Notes: generated by a model from the sequence alone, not told the origin. A DNA stretch of 64,000 nucleotides from Branchiostoma belcheri (GCF_001625305.1 NW_017804076.1:1346871-1410870), one strand, 5' to 3'. Counted from the first letter of the stretch, positions 1-12,801 are shown. Program-made: numbers and translations.

Positions 1-1392
1 GACAAGACATATAAGAGACTTCAGTAATTGTACTCTCCGCACTAAAGGAGACTGAGTCATCTATCTATTTACTTGATTTTATTTATCATTTATCTGCAGT
101 TGTACACATTTTCCAGCAGCAGAATTCAATATGTTCCATTCATATAGATTTGCTATAATAATATTCAAGCAAACAGTATCTACAATTCAGTGCAACAAGG
201 CAGTTTTTCTCAGTCTATACCACTGACTTAACAGTCATTTTTAGCACAAACATCATTAAAACTTCTGAGGGCAGGTCAAAGTAAGGACATACATAACAAA
301 ATTTTACATCTTTCAGTCCTGGTAAGTTGATGTAAATAGAATAATAATCTTGCTAATAAAATTCAAAGGCATGAAAAATTGTATTCTACTTCATAATTAA
401 TACTTTTATCTACAGAACAATCTTGTATGTAACACATAACATTGTATGATTATTATGCAACAATTTGCTACATACATTGTATGTATAGATTCTTTTACCT
501 AAGAAATCCAGTACATGTATAAAGTGTATTGCAAATGCCTGACCTGCTTGAAAAGCAAAAATAACAAATAGTTTCAGTTAGGACAAAATCCTATCTAGTC
601 TGCACTTTAGTGTGGCTTTCTTAACAGTATAATATATACTGTACATGACTTGGAACGGATGTACAAAATGTATGATACTGTTATAACCATAAAACATGTC
701 CTACTTTGATAGAAGCTGCCCTCAGAAGTTGACTGCCTAAACTTACTCCTTCCTTCAAATGTACAGCAACATTACACTCTTGATCACATCAAAGCTTATA
801 CAACACATGAAATACTAGTAATCTTTACCGTTATGCTGTAATATCTGCTGTAACCCTGTGTGGACCAAGAAAAAAAAGTAGATACATATATTCTATATAT
901 GACAAACTTGTAGTATAGTAAATGTTGCAACAATTGCAGTATGTATGTGGTCTAATAGTAGTCACTTTGAAAGATGTTGCTGTCCATTGGAAAGATGGAG
1001 CTGAATTTGTGTGCAAACAAACAGGCATTTGGTGTCCAGTCCAAGAGACAAAGAGAAGAGTTGAATACTGTAATTCCAGATTTTTTCACAGTACTTTTAT
1101 GTTCACGTCTTTTTCATGGTCACTTCAGTACCGTAAACTTATCATTATGCCTAACAAATCAATTGCCAACTTTCTTTTTCCTGCAAAGTGAACATATCGT
1201 TCCATGAAGACCTCAAGTTTTCTCAAATTCTGCTACTGTAAACATAAAGTGACCTACAGTAACTCAAAGAAGGCAAAACTTTAAACAAAGACAAGGAATG
1301 CCTTGTAGATTAGAGAAATTAGGAAGGTAGAGAGAAAAGGAGAGACAGGGCTGGACAGAACCAAAGTGCACTGTGGTCCATGCACACGAACT
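1..1392 (-). other. 3' UTR and downstream flank of SELENOS
   Basis: This AT-rich stretch lies downstream of the SELENOS stop on the minus strand. A minus-strand AATAAA occurs near 79-84 and could end the transcript. Selenocysteine insertion needs a SECIS hairpin in this UTR. I scanned it by eye for a (A/G)TGA - about 12 nt - AA - GA arrangement and found no convincing fold, so the SECIS is either divergent or left of the window. Part of the UTR (about 1085-1200) is a copy of the dispersed TTATGTTCACG repeat also seen at 10.25-10.42 kb. No other gene is visible. Confidence 0.5.
1085..1200. repeat. Dispersed repeat, TTATGTTCACG family
   Basis: The sequence resembles 10250-10370 over about 110 bases: both run from ACTTTTATGTTCAC, through TGGTCACTTC, GTACCGT and AACTTATCATTA, to CTGCAA and GTGAACATA. 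Shorter related pieces lie near 9170-9210 and 10405-10420. This copy falls in the SELENOS 3' UTR and the other in a P450 intron. The family is not recognised; it looks like a short non-coding MITE or SINE fragment. Confidence 0.6.
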
Positions 1393-3767
1393 TTAACCTC
1401 ATCCGCCGCCGCGTGCCCCGCCTCTCGGAGACGGTCGCCAGCGACACGAGCCGCCACCCTCGCCAGTCATGGGGTTAAAACCTGCAAAAAAGGGTTACAC
1501 AATACGATTAATATTTAAAATAGATTTTCATGTCAACATTGCTCTAACAGAAGAAAGCACACTTTTGAAGTACTCATATTTTCCATTATATAAATGAATC
1601 AGCCTATTTGTATTATGCAAGGCCAACTTGTTATCATCGCACTTTATGCTATTGATAAATTTTACCTTCATTCTAGAACCCTACCTAGGTCCCTTACTGT
1701 GTATCCCAGCATGTAGATAAATATATCAAAGAATGTTTAGACCTTTAGACAAGTAGTATACTTGACTCATCTATAGTCTTGTACATAGCTCAATTCTTTT
1801 CTACTCATGTGTCTGTCTGTATGTCTAGTTATAGACCTTACAAAAGTTCCTGTACTTTTGTTGTGTCAATAAAGTTCTCTATCATAACTATTGATCTATC
1901 TATTGTTGTTGAGGTAGACGTTATATCAGTGTATAGAAAACAACAACAGAATCAATTAGCAGAAAGGAAGAACTGTTTCAGTAGTCAGTACATACCATCT
2001 CTGAGGCGTTTTTTAGGTTGAGGCTTTGGTTTAGATTGTCCACTTGCATCATCAGTCTGAAGAAAAAAGCGATAATTCCAAATGATAAGTTAGCAACAAC
2101 TACAATGTTTTCCCTAACGCTTTCTCTGTACATTTTTGTATTTCACAAATCAAGAACTAAGTTGAACGTTGAATTAATCTATGTATTCAGGGTACATTAA
2201 AGCGATACTAAAACCAGAATATATCAGACTTTGTATTTTCTCTTTAGTGACTCTACAGGTAGACATTTGCCAAACATATACCTTGTACATGTACTAGAAA
2301 TGGAATTCCATACCTGGACTCTGGTCTTAGAGTGGTATCCTTTTCCTTGCTGGAGTTTTTCCCACTCTTCTATTTTTTCCTCCCTCTTTGCTTCCTCCCT
2401 CTGACAGGAAAATAAAAGATGAAGTTCAGGCATAAAGCAAATGTTGAGCAGTGAACACCCATTGATTAATTGATTAACTGCTATGTTGCATGTAACAGTT
2501 GTGTAGTTGAAAAGCTGCACCTTTCTGAGTTCCTCTGCATACTGTGCTGCCAGTGCGTCCTGTTTCTCCTGCATCCTCAGGCGAGCCTGTTCCATGGCCT
2601 CTTGTCTGGACAGGGCCACATCTGGATCTGTGGGGAAGGAGCAACTTCATAAACATTTGTACAAATCCGAAAAAAACTTCAATTTCTATCAGCATCCCTT
2701 TGCCACCAGTCCATCCGTTCCATCCATCCATCCATCCCTCCCTCCGTCTGTCCATCCATCCATCCATAATACCAGAAACTCATATATAGACTGACAGACA
2801 TACATATCAATGGCATATTTTATATACTGTAATTCACTTCATGTTTGCGGTAGCAAAAGCATGTTATTTTACATAATGTTGGGAACAGCTTATTACTTGT
2901 CTATGATTCAGGGTGGAAACTGCTGCAGTGTAAAGTTACATGTTGCTGAGTGAAGAGGGTTCTACTTACTGTATGCAGCCTGGTTGGTGGCATTCTCCCT
3001 TTTCCTCCTGTACTGTTCTATGTAGGGGTTGAGTTTACTCTTCAGGTACATCAGCACAACAATAACAAACAACACCAGCCATCCATACTGAACCAGTAGA
3101 CCTCTCACTACAGAAAAAAATAAAACAGGTGAATATTATTTCATAATATTAGTTATGACCTTATTGTTAGGACTCTAAGAATACAATACATTTGTGCTTG
3201 CTTGCAACAGAAAAAATTCAAACAGGAGAATATTACTTGATATTTAGTTATCATTCTTACACATTTGTATATAATAATTCATCATAATTACTGTAAACAT
3301 GGCAAATATATTACATACTAGTACATGGAATTGAAAGCAGATTATGAATGACAGGAATCAGTTGAAAACAAACCTGACAGGAATTAGTTGAAACAAACTT
3401 GCTTAACGTTACATAATATATGAAATATTTTGTTGAAGTAATATGAAATTATTTCTGGCAAAATTATTATTGCTTTACAATAAAAATTATGTTTCACGGT
3501 GTGGAAAAAGCCGAAATCATTATGAGCAATTCTTCCAGAAAAATTATGTTTTGCGGTTTTAACAAAATATTTTTGTCGCGGTGTGTTTTTTGAGGAGACA
3601 ACTAGAAATCAAACCCGGATCCAAGGCTAGTGTTGATGATGACGATGTTTACCTATTTTGTAGGTATCCTGTACGATTGTCGGGTCCTGAGACAGATCTG
3701 GGTGTCCTACGTCCTCCACCCACTGTCCACGCTCATCCTGAATCACCCCGCCTTGCTGTTCGTCCAT
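1393..3767 (-). CDS. SELENOS: Selenoprotein S (VIMP), ER-membrane selenoprotein of ERAD
   Basis: Coding exons on the minus strand: 3653-3767, 2970-3107, 2521-2627, 2314-2400, 1996-2056 and 1393-1481, all with GT-AG borders and consistent phase, giving 198 residues (human about 189). An in-frame TGA precedes the chosen ATG. Residues about 43-60 form one membrane segment. A charged helix follows (REEAKREEKIEEWEKLQQGK), then a low-complexity GGG-rich tail. The tail ends GGG-TGA-GGT-TAA; the TGA (1399-1401) sits exactly where vertebrate SELENOS has its penultimate selenocysteine, so it is read as Sec197. The family anchors in the ER membrane, binds Derlins and the p97/VCP ATPase and helps retrotranslocate misfolded proteins; the Sec-containing tail acts in redox chemistry. 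A conventional annotation would lose the last two residues. The gene is divergent to the P450 at 4222. Identity is very likely; Sec use is inferred from conservation because I did not find the SECIS. Confidence 0.93.
2707..2768. repeat. (CATC)n-rich microsatellite
   Basis: An imperfect run of CATC units, interrupted by CCTCC and GTCTGT, lies in the second intron of SELENOS. It is simple sequence. Confidence 0.9.
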
Positions 3768-4221
3768 CCCGTGACTCAAATCGCGGGTTTAAGCAGTAAA
3801 ACAGGCGATTTTTCAGCAAGATTCTGAGCTGACGTGTACTAAACACGTCTAGTCGGCCATTGCTGTGCGCAGAACAGCTGCGCAATTTCGAATCTCCCAT
3901 GAGCCTATGCGCCACAAACAACTTGCACTTTTTTTAGGACAAATCTTTTTTATATCAAATTATTTGTTTCATACGCAAAGGAAAATTGATATTTAGTAAT
4001 GCCCTATAGATCATATCGGCACATTTCTTCTTCTGATGTCCCAATCACCGATATCTCTTTATAATCATATCATGACCCTACGCAGTACAGGTCAACGACC
4101 CGTAGGTCGGGTCAGCTTCACTAAATAACAAGTTGGGACAACCGCAGAGCGACTCGGCCTTGAAACAATCTGGTGAATTTTGTGGGAGTTTCTGTATCTC
4201 GAACGGTGAACCGTATCCGTG
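3768..4221. promoter_or_regulatory. Shared divergent promoter region, SELENOS (-) / P450 (+)
   Basis: The two start codons are only 454 bp apart and point away from each other, so both promoters must lie here or overlap. A TGACGTG core (3830-3836), the heart of the unfolded-protein-response element bound by XBP1/ATF6, sits 63 bp upstream of the SELENOS ATG. A second copy (TGACGTGG, about 4249-4256) lies inside the first P450 exon. A CCAAT is present near 4040. No clear TATA box was seen. The link to ER stress is inference from the known induction of SELENOS in vertebrates. Confidence 0.45.
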
Positions 4222-7200
4222 ATGGTTGTTGACCTCCTCCCGATTCCTCTGACGTGGGTCTTGCTCGGGCTGCTGGCGCTGCTTGTCTACATGTGAGTTG
4301 GACAAGTCTACTTGCCCTCTTTAATACCAGGGCAAGTAAAAGCACGGTAAAAGCACTGCATATCTCCCCTGGACTTGCCCGTTTGGGCCTGGCTTGGGCA
4401 AGTAAATTTTTGACCACGACTCTGGGGTGGATCCTTTTAGTATATCTTGCATCCAGTTGGGAAAAAATTTGCTCTGGTCAGAGTACGGGTATGCCAATTT
4501 TTTGTTTTTCTTACATTAGCTCAAGAAGCTATGGAATAAAACCGAATCACGTTTTGAATCACGAACTTAATGTCCTAGCCTGTGAAACCCAAGCTCCAGG
4601 GGGCTCCCTACATACTATACTAGTAGTCCGCCACCCACTACTAGGGAGCCGGCGAAAAGCGAGGTTCAGTAAGGCTATTAATGTCCTATCTGAGGGACAT
4701 GCCTATTTAAACCCATTTTCACCTACCGGTAAGTGAAGTGAGGAAAGTTGTGTGAAGTGCCTATAATCCCAAGGGCACAACATCTGTGATAATTTTGCAT
4801 TTACATTTAGTTACAGTACTTATAATCAAGGACACCATAACAAATCATCTTCTTTTGTGTTGAATGAATAGATATGGAGTGCGGCCTCTGTCAACTTTCC
4901 AGAAGATGGGGGTTCATGGACCACGGCCGTGGCCTATTATCGGAAATGTGCTGGATATTCGACATGTACGCATTGTATACATACAGTGTATTTGTATATT
5001 TGTCCTGTATTCCATATCTATGTATAGAATTGTGTCAAACTTTCATTAATCTTTCTTTTATTATTCACATTTAAACTGATCATCAAGACACTTTTGCAAA
5101 TCACTGTTTTATTATCCCTTGAACAACAGGGGGTCTATAACCCAGATCATCAAGTAGAGAGGTCACAACGGTACGGAAAGGTGTATGGGTGAGTACAGGA
5201 CATTTTTAAGAATGCATTTGGTCAAATTTGCTATCCACAGTGTTAACGTTTTAAAAATTGTCACAAGTAACAAAACTTACTACTGAGCTGTACAGTTGCA
5301 AATGGTTTCTGTGTTTCAAAGTGTAGTAAGCCAAAAAAAACTGTGAAAAGTAGCTGTATGGAATAGGATCAAAAGCATCTGAAATATTTTCCCACTTTGA
5401 ATGGCGTTGCATGCCTAATAATGATGATTTAAGCTGTTAGCTCAGGTGCTTTTGGCCATCGTAGGGAACAGGCTAACGGTCCGATATGTTTAGTCTGGCT
5501 CCCAGGGTAGTCATATTGCACTGCGCAGGCAACCAGGGTATTTTCTTCTTATTCTCCTTCGTTTAATGCTCACGATCATGATAATAATCCTTCTGGCATA
5601 CACCTATTAGTAAGTGAAGTGAGGCAAGGGCACAAGATCAGTGACATGGCAGGATTTGAACCCAGGAGCTCTTGGTTCTGAGTCGAATGCTCTGCCGTTT
5701 ATTGTCATAAAACCCCACTACTGTATAACAGGGATATCTGTGGAATTTGAACGGATCAAGGCAACTATTGTGACTCTCACTAACAGGCTTTACAGAGGGG
5801 CAGCCACACCACTGCTGGTCATCTCTGACAGAGAGATGCTTCGAGAAGTCTTTGTCAAGCAATTTCAAAACTTCTCTCAAAGAACTGTAAGTAGAAAGAT
5901 ACTTCATCATCACCTTTGCTATGAGGGAATATAATTTGATGCCGCGTGCATTTAGACAACTTAACTCGAAAAGCCATTATATGGATCTCATCATCTGTAT
6001 GATATTTGGTATGTGTGGACAAGTTTAATTATGGGCCTCCTAGTGGCTTTCTATAGCACTGCAGCAATACTTCTGGTTTTGCTATCTCATGTTCTAGACA
6101 CCTGATATCAAGCCTATATATAGCTATGAAATATTAGTTGGCTTCCCTTTTATCTATGTAATAATCTATAAGGATTGAGATGTTTTGAATATCCTGTTTT
6201 TAGGGAGACACACAGTTTTTAAAGACCAGACCAATAGATCGCATGCTGACTGCGGTCAATGGAGAAGATTGGAAGAACATGAGGAGCACTCTCAGCCCGG
6301 CTTTCAGTGGCAGAAAGCTCAAGCAGGTGAATATATTACTAGTAGTAATTAAAATTATTATCTAGAAAGGCTTAGCTTCACTGACCAGAGGTTATCATAA
6401 CACAGTCATTAAAAGTAATTGAGTAGCAGTTGTTGTCATATTGTATATAGAGGTTACCGTACCTGTAGTTCTTTCACATCTAGACTTTGCAATGATGCAG
6501 TATCATTTTTCTATATTATGCATGTAAGACTGTTACAGTCAAACATTGATAGAATCCAGTTGTCAATTCCTAGTCCACATGTGTAATGCAAATTCTTTCT
6601 GTTTAGTGCCGTAATGATCCCTAAAGCTTCCATCTAGAGGGCCAGACAGTCACTAAGGGCTGCTTAACCACCAGCCTGCTAAGGTAGTCATTTGGCCCGA
6701 AGTTTGTATTGGTAATGGGCTCAGGCAGCAGGGGAAAGGTTAATCAGGCTCCCGATCACCATCATATTTGTGTTTCAGATGTCGGAGCAGATAAACCGTT
6801 GTGCTGACCAGCTTGTGAGCAACTTGGGTGAACACACGAGCCAAGGCCAGTCATTTGACGCCAAAACGTATGTATTATGTTTGTTTGTTTTAGGCATTCT
6901 TTATTTATGAGAAGCTAAAATCTGCCTGCAGGGCACTTTTCAGTAAAGTCATGAAGTGGTATTCAGGGTCCGACAAAACATGTTACATATACGTATATGT
7001 AACATAGTTGTCCTTTACAACAGTAAATGGTGCGTATTTGCTGTGATTGATAAAATTTGTAATGTGTTGGACACAACATACATCAATATGGTATACCAAG
7101 ATTATTAGTCAGTTTATTATTTTGTTTCAAATTATTGCTCAAGGGTGTGCCGGTGGTGGCACTTACAGAATTACAAAAAGTTTTATTTTTGTTAACTACT

Positions 7201-10200
7201 TTTTGTATTTTTTTAAAGACTAACAGGTGCCTTCACTATGGATGCCATTGCCAGTGTAGCATTTGGAACAGACATCGACTCTCAACGCAACCCAAATGAT
7301 CCATTCGTTGTTCACGCCAAGAAAGGCTTTGAAGGACCATTTAAAAATCCCTTGTTCTGGATATTCCGTACGTACATAATATGTGTATCAATTTCTTTAT
7401 ATCTTCTGTATCTTCTTCTTCTTGTCTTTTCCCTCTTGACAAGTTTGTTTGAAAGTGTGGTTAACTTGCCAAAAGCCCACAGACAACTTGTGTGTGTGAT
7501 ATGTTATATGTCATAATGTTATATACTACAACATGTAGTATGTAGCCATAATACCTATTATCTTGCATTTTATACTTTTACATCAAAAACAACTGAAATT
7601 TGAAATGAAAGGATTGCACTAATTGTGATGGTGGAAAATTCTGTATGATACATTTTGTACATATCAATTAGCCTGACACCAATGTTAAATAGATGCTTTC
7701 AACAATGTTTTAGTGTTTTTCCCATGGATCATGAAGCCGCTGCTGGAAGGGATAGGATACAACTTCTTCCCACGAAGCACAACAAAGTTCTTCTACAAGG
7801 TTCTGGACCAGCTGATAGAACTACGGCAAACAACTGTGTCTGTGAGTGTTTTCTTATTCAGTAATGTTTGCGTTGTAAGGCCAGACCAATTTAATTTGTT
7901 GGTTCTCGGATTTTTTCATTAAAAATATGAAGCGACAGGGCGACAAAAAAAACAGGTCTAGGCATCCTATTATAGCCCCAAATGCTACGATAGGAGCCAC
8001 AAAGTCAACACAAAAGGCTGGGTCAACATTTAAAATTTCAAACTTTTAATCAAACCACCACATTGATAGATGGAAAAACTGTAACAACTAGGAAGAAAAG
8101 GACTTTCCTCAACTGTTGGGGGCAAAATATGAGCATTTTTGAGTTGATTCAGAACCAGAATCTTCTTTTTTTTTTGCAAATCAGAAAAAATGAAGAGGCG
8201 AATCCGAGAACCAACAAATTAGATTGGTGTGGCCTATGGTTTCCCACAAGTCAAACTTTATAAGTGACTGAGTCCTAAAGTTAGATTTGATTGTATGGAA
8301 AGGATGGCCCAAACCCTATCAACACTTCAGACTTTCGGATGAGATTTTACTGAAAGTCATGATAATTATGTTTTAGGCAACTTTTTGTACCGTACTGATT
8401 TTCTTCATCTTTTCATTCCATAAGGAACGATTAGATTTCATGCAGCTGATGTTGAATGCTCACAAAGAGCCAGAAGAGGAGGAAGAGGACAACAGAGATG
8501 TGAAAGTCCAGGGGAAAAAGCAAGGTGATATGAGACAATGCTATACTCAAATTGCTGAGCTTTAAACATACATTTGTACATGCTGGTGTTGGGTTACATA
8601 ACATTGCAATCTTATAGTAGGAGGGATTTAGACTCCTGTCTGATCATATATATGAATGTATTTGAGTAAGAATTAACAGAGCAGACCATATGCAAAGGTA
8701 TTATGCATTTGCAAATGTTACCTTTCGTTTGATGATATGTTTGCTGTAGCCTTGACTAAGGATGATGTGGTCTCCAACGGCATTGTTTTCTTCCTGGCTG
8801 GGTATGACACCACTGCCACCACCATGGCATTCACCTTGTTCAACCTCGCTGTCAATCAACAAGCACAGGACAAGGTCATCCAGGAAGTTGATGATGTCAT
8901 GAGGGAAAAGGTACATTATACATTTTGCACTGCATATTTTATGGCACAATTGAGTCATTCTTAGTCTGTGTAATTACACAAACTAAATGACCTTAGTTGG
9001 ATTGGACACCAGAAGTGCAATTTAGTCAAGCTACATGTAAGTCATCCTCTAAGTTGGAAAACTTTTATGTTTTTCAAACACGGTAGTAAAATTTCATGGG
9101 CTTAAAAAAACGGAGGTGTTCACGCAACTATATCATATATGTTCAAAAGAATAATTGATTTGTTTGTGGTACAGAAGTGACAATGAAAACCGTGAACATA
9201 AAAATACCATGAAAAAGAAGTAGTATTGCAACAAGGAGCTCCTTGATTGCAATGTGGCTTTGCTAATGGTTTGCATTTTTAGCCATTTGCACGCACACTG
9301 GATCATCTCCTACTTTTCTTGATAAAATTGTACCCACAGCATCTGATCCTATTAGCAGTGATAAAATTACCTTACCAGCCTCGGTTTTCCCTGACAGTCC
9401 TAACATGACTAAGTTCAAGATTGCAGTATAAACAGTTTCTTGTTGAATTCCTCTTAGAGATGTTCTACTTTTTGACAATAATGTACCATTATGTATTTAT
9501 TTGTAATTATGTATTATGTATAATGTATCTCATAAGGGTATGTATGTGTAATCAAGCGAGGGGAATTGATGTGACATATTGAACCGAAGATCATCATTAT
9601 ACAATGTTAAGATCAGGTTCACTCTGCACTGATTAGAAAAAAAAACAAAACCTTTGCACAGTATCAAGGAGCTTGTTTCCCTATAGCTATAAGCTCCTTG
9701 ACTTATATCATAGCCCTTGTAAGGATGGTATTGTGTGGTCTCAAATATCCAATTTTACATGTGTCATGTACATGTATCTATGACTATCTTTAGGACCAGG
9801 TAGACCATGAAGCCCTTCAGCAGATGACATACTTGGAGATGTGCATCATGGAGACACTCCGACTCTATCCTCCTGCTGCACTTATGTGAGTGTTACTTAT
9901 CACACCATGACAACTTTTTATTTATTTATCTATTCATATTGGAAATAAGTGGGTATGAAGTACAAAATAAGAAACCAATCAACTTCAAGTTCCTGACCGT
10001 GTAGCAACTTCTGAACTACTGGTACATTGTATTAAAAACTGTGTTCTTTTATTTATCACACTTTTCCATGAAGCATGACCCGCATATGCACGAGAGATAC
10101 AACAATCCAGTGGCTGAAGATTCCAAAAGGAATGACTGTCCTGATCCCAGTCCTTGCCATTCATTATGACCCTGAAAGGTGGCCTGAGCCAAAAAAGTTC

Positions 10201-11087
10201 ATTCCTGAAAGGTAATGTGGTTCCTGAAATACATAATTCCTGATTTTTCTCGCTACTTTTATGTTCACAGTTTTCGTGGTCACTTCTGTACCGTGAACTT
10301 ATCATTACCGTTAACAAATCATTTGTCTTTTGCCCCCCTCTCCCTGCAACCGTGAACATAAACTTCTGAGACCACCTCCATTTTTCTCAGACTGAAATTT
10401 GGTACCGTGAACATAACCTGTTGCCGTCATCGTTGCTTCAGGTTTACCTCAGAGGAGAGAGAGAAGCGTGACCAGTACGATTGGCTGCCGTTTGGCGCGG
10501 GACCGCGAAACTGTATCGGGATGCGACTGGCCATGATGGAGGCTAAGATCGGGCTGGCAAAGGTTCTCATGAAGTACCGCATCAGGACTGGGCCTGATAC
10601 TGATGTAAGCATGATCATGTTCAATGCATTTTGATGTCGGGTTGGTGGAAAACAAAGTCCAGTCCAATTTGGTTGCGGAAAAAGCAGTTCAGTCATTTCC
10701 ATGTGTAGAAATGCCTCCTTGCAAAATGTGATAAAAGTGCAAGCAGTCTGATGTGTTACGGCATGAAGCGTCCTCATTGGATACAGTTTGCATTAAACTT
10801 TTGATTATTTAACACTTGTTCCGTGACCAAGTCTTTGCTTTGCCAAAACAACCTGCTTCATTTGTTGTATCTTTTGGTAAACACCTGTTTCAGGCATTAA
10901 GTTATTACAAACAAGCTTAACATTGGGAATTTCTTCAGAGCAGAATAAACATCAACCATTCAGCTTCGATCGAAAACTGATGTTTTTTCTGTTTCCTTTT
11001 GACCAGACAACGCTGAAGCTGAAGAAGTTTGAGCCCTTCCCGCAGCCGGTCAATGGTATTAAGCTCCAGGCAGAGTTGAGAGCTTGA
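4222..11087 (+). CDS. Cytochrome P450, CYP3 clan (CYP3/CYP5-like)
   Basis: Fourteen exons: 4222-4292, 4872-4965, 5130-5188, 5787-5886, 6204-6326, 6779-6867, 7219-7367, 7714-7841, 8425-8524, 8750-8910, 9794-9885, 10074-10211, 10442-10604 and 11007-11087. All phases agree, giving 515 residues. An N-terminal hydrophobic anchor (about 3-22) is followed by the proline-rich hinge GPRPWPIIGN, the C-helix WKNMR, the I-helix oxygen-activation motif AGYDTT (321-326), the K-helix ETLR (378-381), PERF, and the haem loop FGAGPRNCIG with cysteine ligand Cys459. These define an active-looking ER-bound monooxygenase. The YG..GPRP start and overall spacing fit the CYP3 clan, with CYP3A and thromboxane synthase (CYP5A) as nearest vertebrate relatives. 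Substrate cannot be told from sequence. An AATAAA lies 139 bp after the stop. The short 59-bp third exon and repeat-rich introns could cause prediction errors. Confidence 0.92.
4720..4790 (-). repeat. Fragment of a tRNA-derived SINE-like repeat
   Basis: The string AAGTGAAGTGAGG followed by a tract ending AAGGGCACAA.ATC recurs here, at about 5605-5640 and at about 47240-47290. It is the part of the element distal to its tRNA-like promoter. It lies in intron 1 of the P450. Confidence 0.45.
5590..5705 (-). repeat. tRNA-derived SINE-like repeat with B box
   Basis: Read on the minus strand, GGTTCAAATCC (plus positions 5652-5662) matches the RNA polymerase III B-box consensus GGTTCRANTCC. It is preceded by a tRNA-like stretch and followed by the AAGGGCACAAGATC tract shared with the copy at 47240-47345. 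It lies in intron 3 of the P450, just upstream of exon 4. A tRNA-headed SINE is the simplest reading. Confidence 0.55.
10250..10420. repeat. Dispersed repeat, TTATGTTCACG family, second copy
   Basis: This is the partner of the copy at 1085-1200, sharing the ACTTTTATGTTCAC start, the central GTACCGT..ACTTATCATTA and the CTGCAA..GTGAACATA end. It contains extra internal GTGAACATA motifs (near 10350 and 10410) and fills the intron between P450 exons 12 and 13. Confidence 0.6.
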
Positions 11088-12801
11088 GACAACACCTAGG
11101 CTGGGCTAAAATACACTTACCACAGTCACATCCAGCCATTATGTACCATTGACTAGTTAATGGTTAATGACCTGCCCCAAGGTGTATATGGTGTAGTAAG
11201 ACCTTGTCAGTTGCTTTTATTATTAAATAAAACAAAGGACCACCTATAAAATAGCAAAAGGACCATTTGATGATTTTTCAACAGTTACACTTGTATCAAG
11301 TTTATATGACATACTGGTAGCTGTGTCACAAAAATTAAAATAGGGGCTTCTGATTGGTAAACTTCATCTGGCTATATGATAATTGTGAATAAATCATTGG
11401 GATGACAGCAATTGCAAGTTATAGTATTAGTAGCAATGTTTGCATAGTCATTACATGAATTGCAAGTTAACATAAAGTTTGCTTTGTTTGCTTCTTGAAA
11501 GAATGCTTTTTGTGAGCTGTCATGCCAGACTCTGAACTGGTTGCTGTGTGCATTATGATGTCAAGGATGGACTTTGATTTAATTATTCAGTTGTGGGAAT
11601 CAAAATGTCATGATTTGTAAGGTTCAATGTTCACCAACATCGTAAGGGTGTGTATTTTATACAAATGATCCAGTAATAATATGTATCATTAATAGTAGTT
11701 ATTATTATGGTTAACATAAATGTAGCCAGGAAATAATGTATTTTGGTACATGGTGCCATTGCTTATTTGTGAAGGATAAGTTAACTTTACACTCAACTGG
11801 TCAACTGACATCTAATATACTAGTAGTTTTTAACTTCATTATGAAAGATACAGTACAGTAATGTACAGTATTTGATAACGTTACCATGATTGATTGATTT
11901 ATATGAGATCTGATGACAATAAAACATATGCAAGTTATAATGTTATTTACCGGTAGTTCGTATTCTTTTATGTCCTGTAAGTGCATTTACTCACACCCAT
12001 GTATTAAAAGATAACAGAATCTTACAGACTGTTCACTTTGTCAGTTTGTAAAATAATGTAGATCAACTGTCAATCATATAAGCTGTGTACTCATAATGTT
12101 AAATCATATTGTAATCCCGTGAAAACCTCAAACAAGGAGCTCCTAATGGTAATGCTTCAACTACTACCGCCATCCAGGATCTTTTATATCATACGGCTAC
12201 CAAAAGCTGAATAAATACAGTATCATGAAAATTCCAACGGGATACCATAATAGATAGCAAAAAAGGGGTACACGTCATGACACAGGGGAATCCCCATTTC
12301 ATAAGTTTGATGGCAACAACCTTGAATTGATCACAGGTGTGTTCATGTCAGGTATTGCAGAGCTAGGCATTACACCACATAGCATAGGGGTGTTTGCTTA
12401 GTAAAACAAAATTTTATTTCTTTTGTTTATCCATAGATATTCATGTCTTACTTTAATTAAGTTAAATGAAGGTATTATCCATATCATTATAAATGATGAT
12501 GGTGTATAGAAATAAACTATATGGCTTTAAAAATATTACCTATCCAATTGCCACCCCTTTAATTACAATAGATTTTTGCATGGTATGACCTAGTGATGTC
12601 AGCCAGTGTTTTTCGATCACGCCCTGCAATCGACCAATCAGCTTGCAGATCTCAGGGCTGACGCAAAGGTAAAATTTAGGGATTTTTTTGGCCTCATTTC
12701 CTCCTAGTATTCCTGCCATCTACGAAGAAGGAAAACCGCGAGAAGCTAACATCTTCTCACAAGTCTAAGTTCGGAGGTTTTAGCCGAAAATCTGACGGAA
12801 G
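11088..12801. other. P450 3' UTR and intergenic DNA upstream of the I-kappa-B gene
   Basis: The P450 poly(A) signal AATAAA is at 11226-11231. The rest is AT-rich without a credible ORF. A perfect kappa-B palindrome lies at 12285-12295. The last 150 bases before 12802 are the 5' UTR of the I-kappa-B gene and contain an in-frame TGA that fixes its start codon. Confidence 0.6.
12285..12295. promoter_or_regulatory. Palindromic kappa-B site (NF-kappa-B binding)
   Basis: GGGGAATCCCC is a perfect palindrome and matches the classical consensus GGGRNWYYCC. It lies 507 bp upstream of the ATG of an I-kappa-B-family gene. In vertebrates such genes are NF-kappa-B targets, which gives feedback. Binding here is inferred, not shown. 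Confidence 0.5.
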
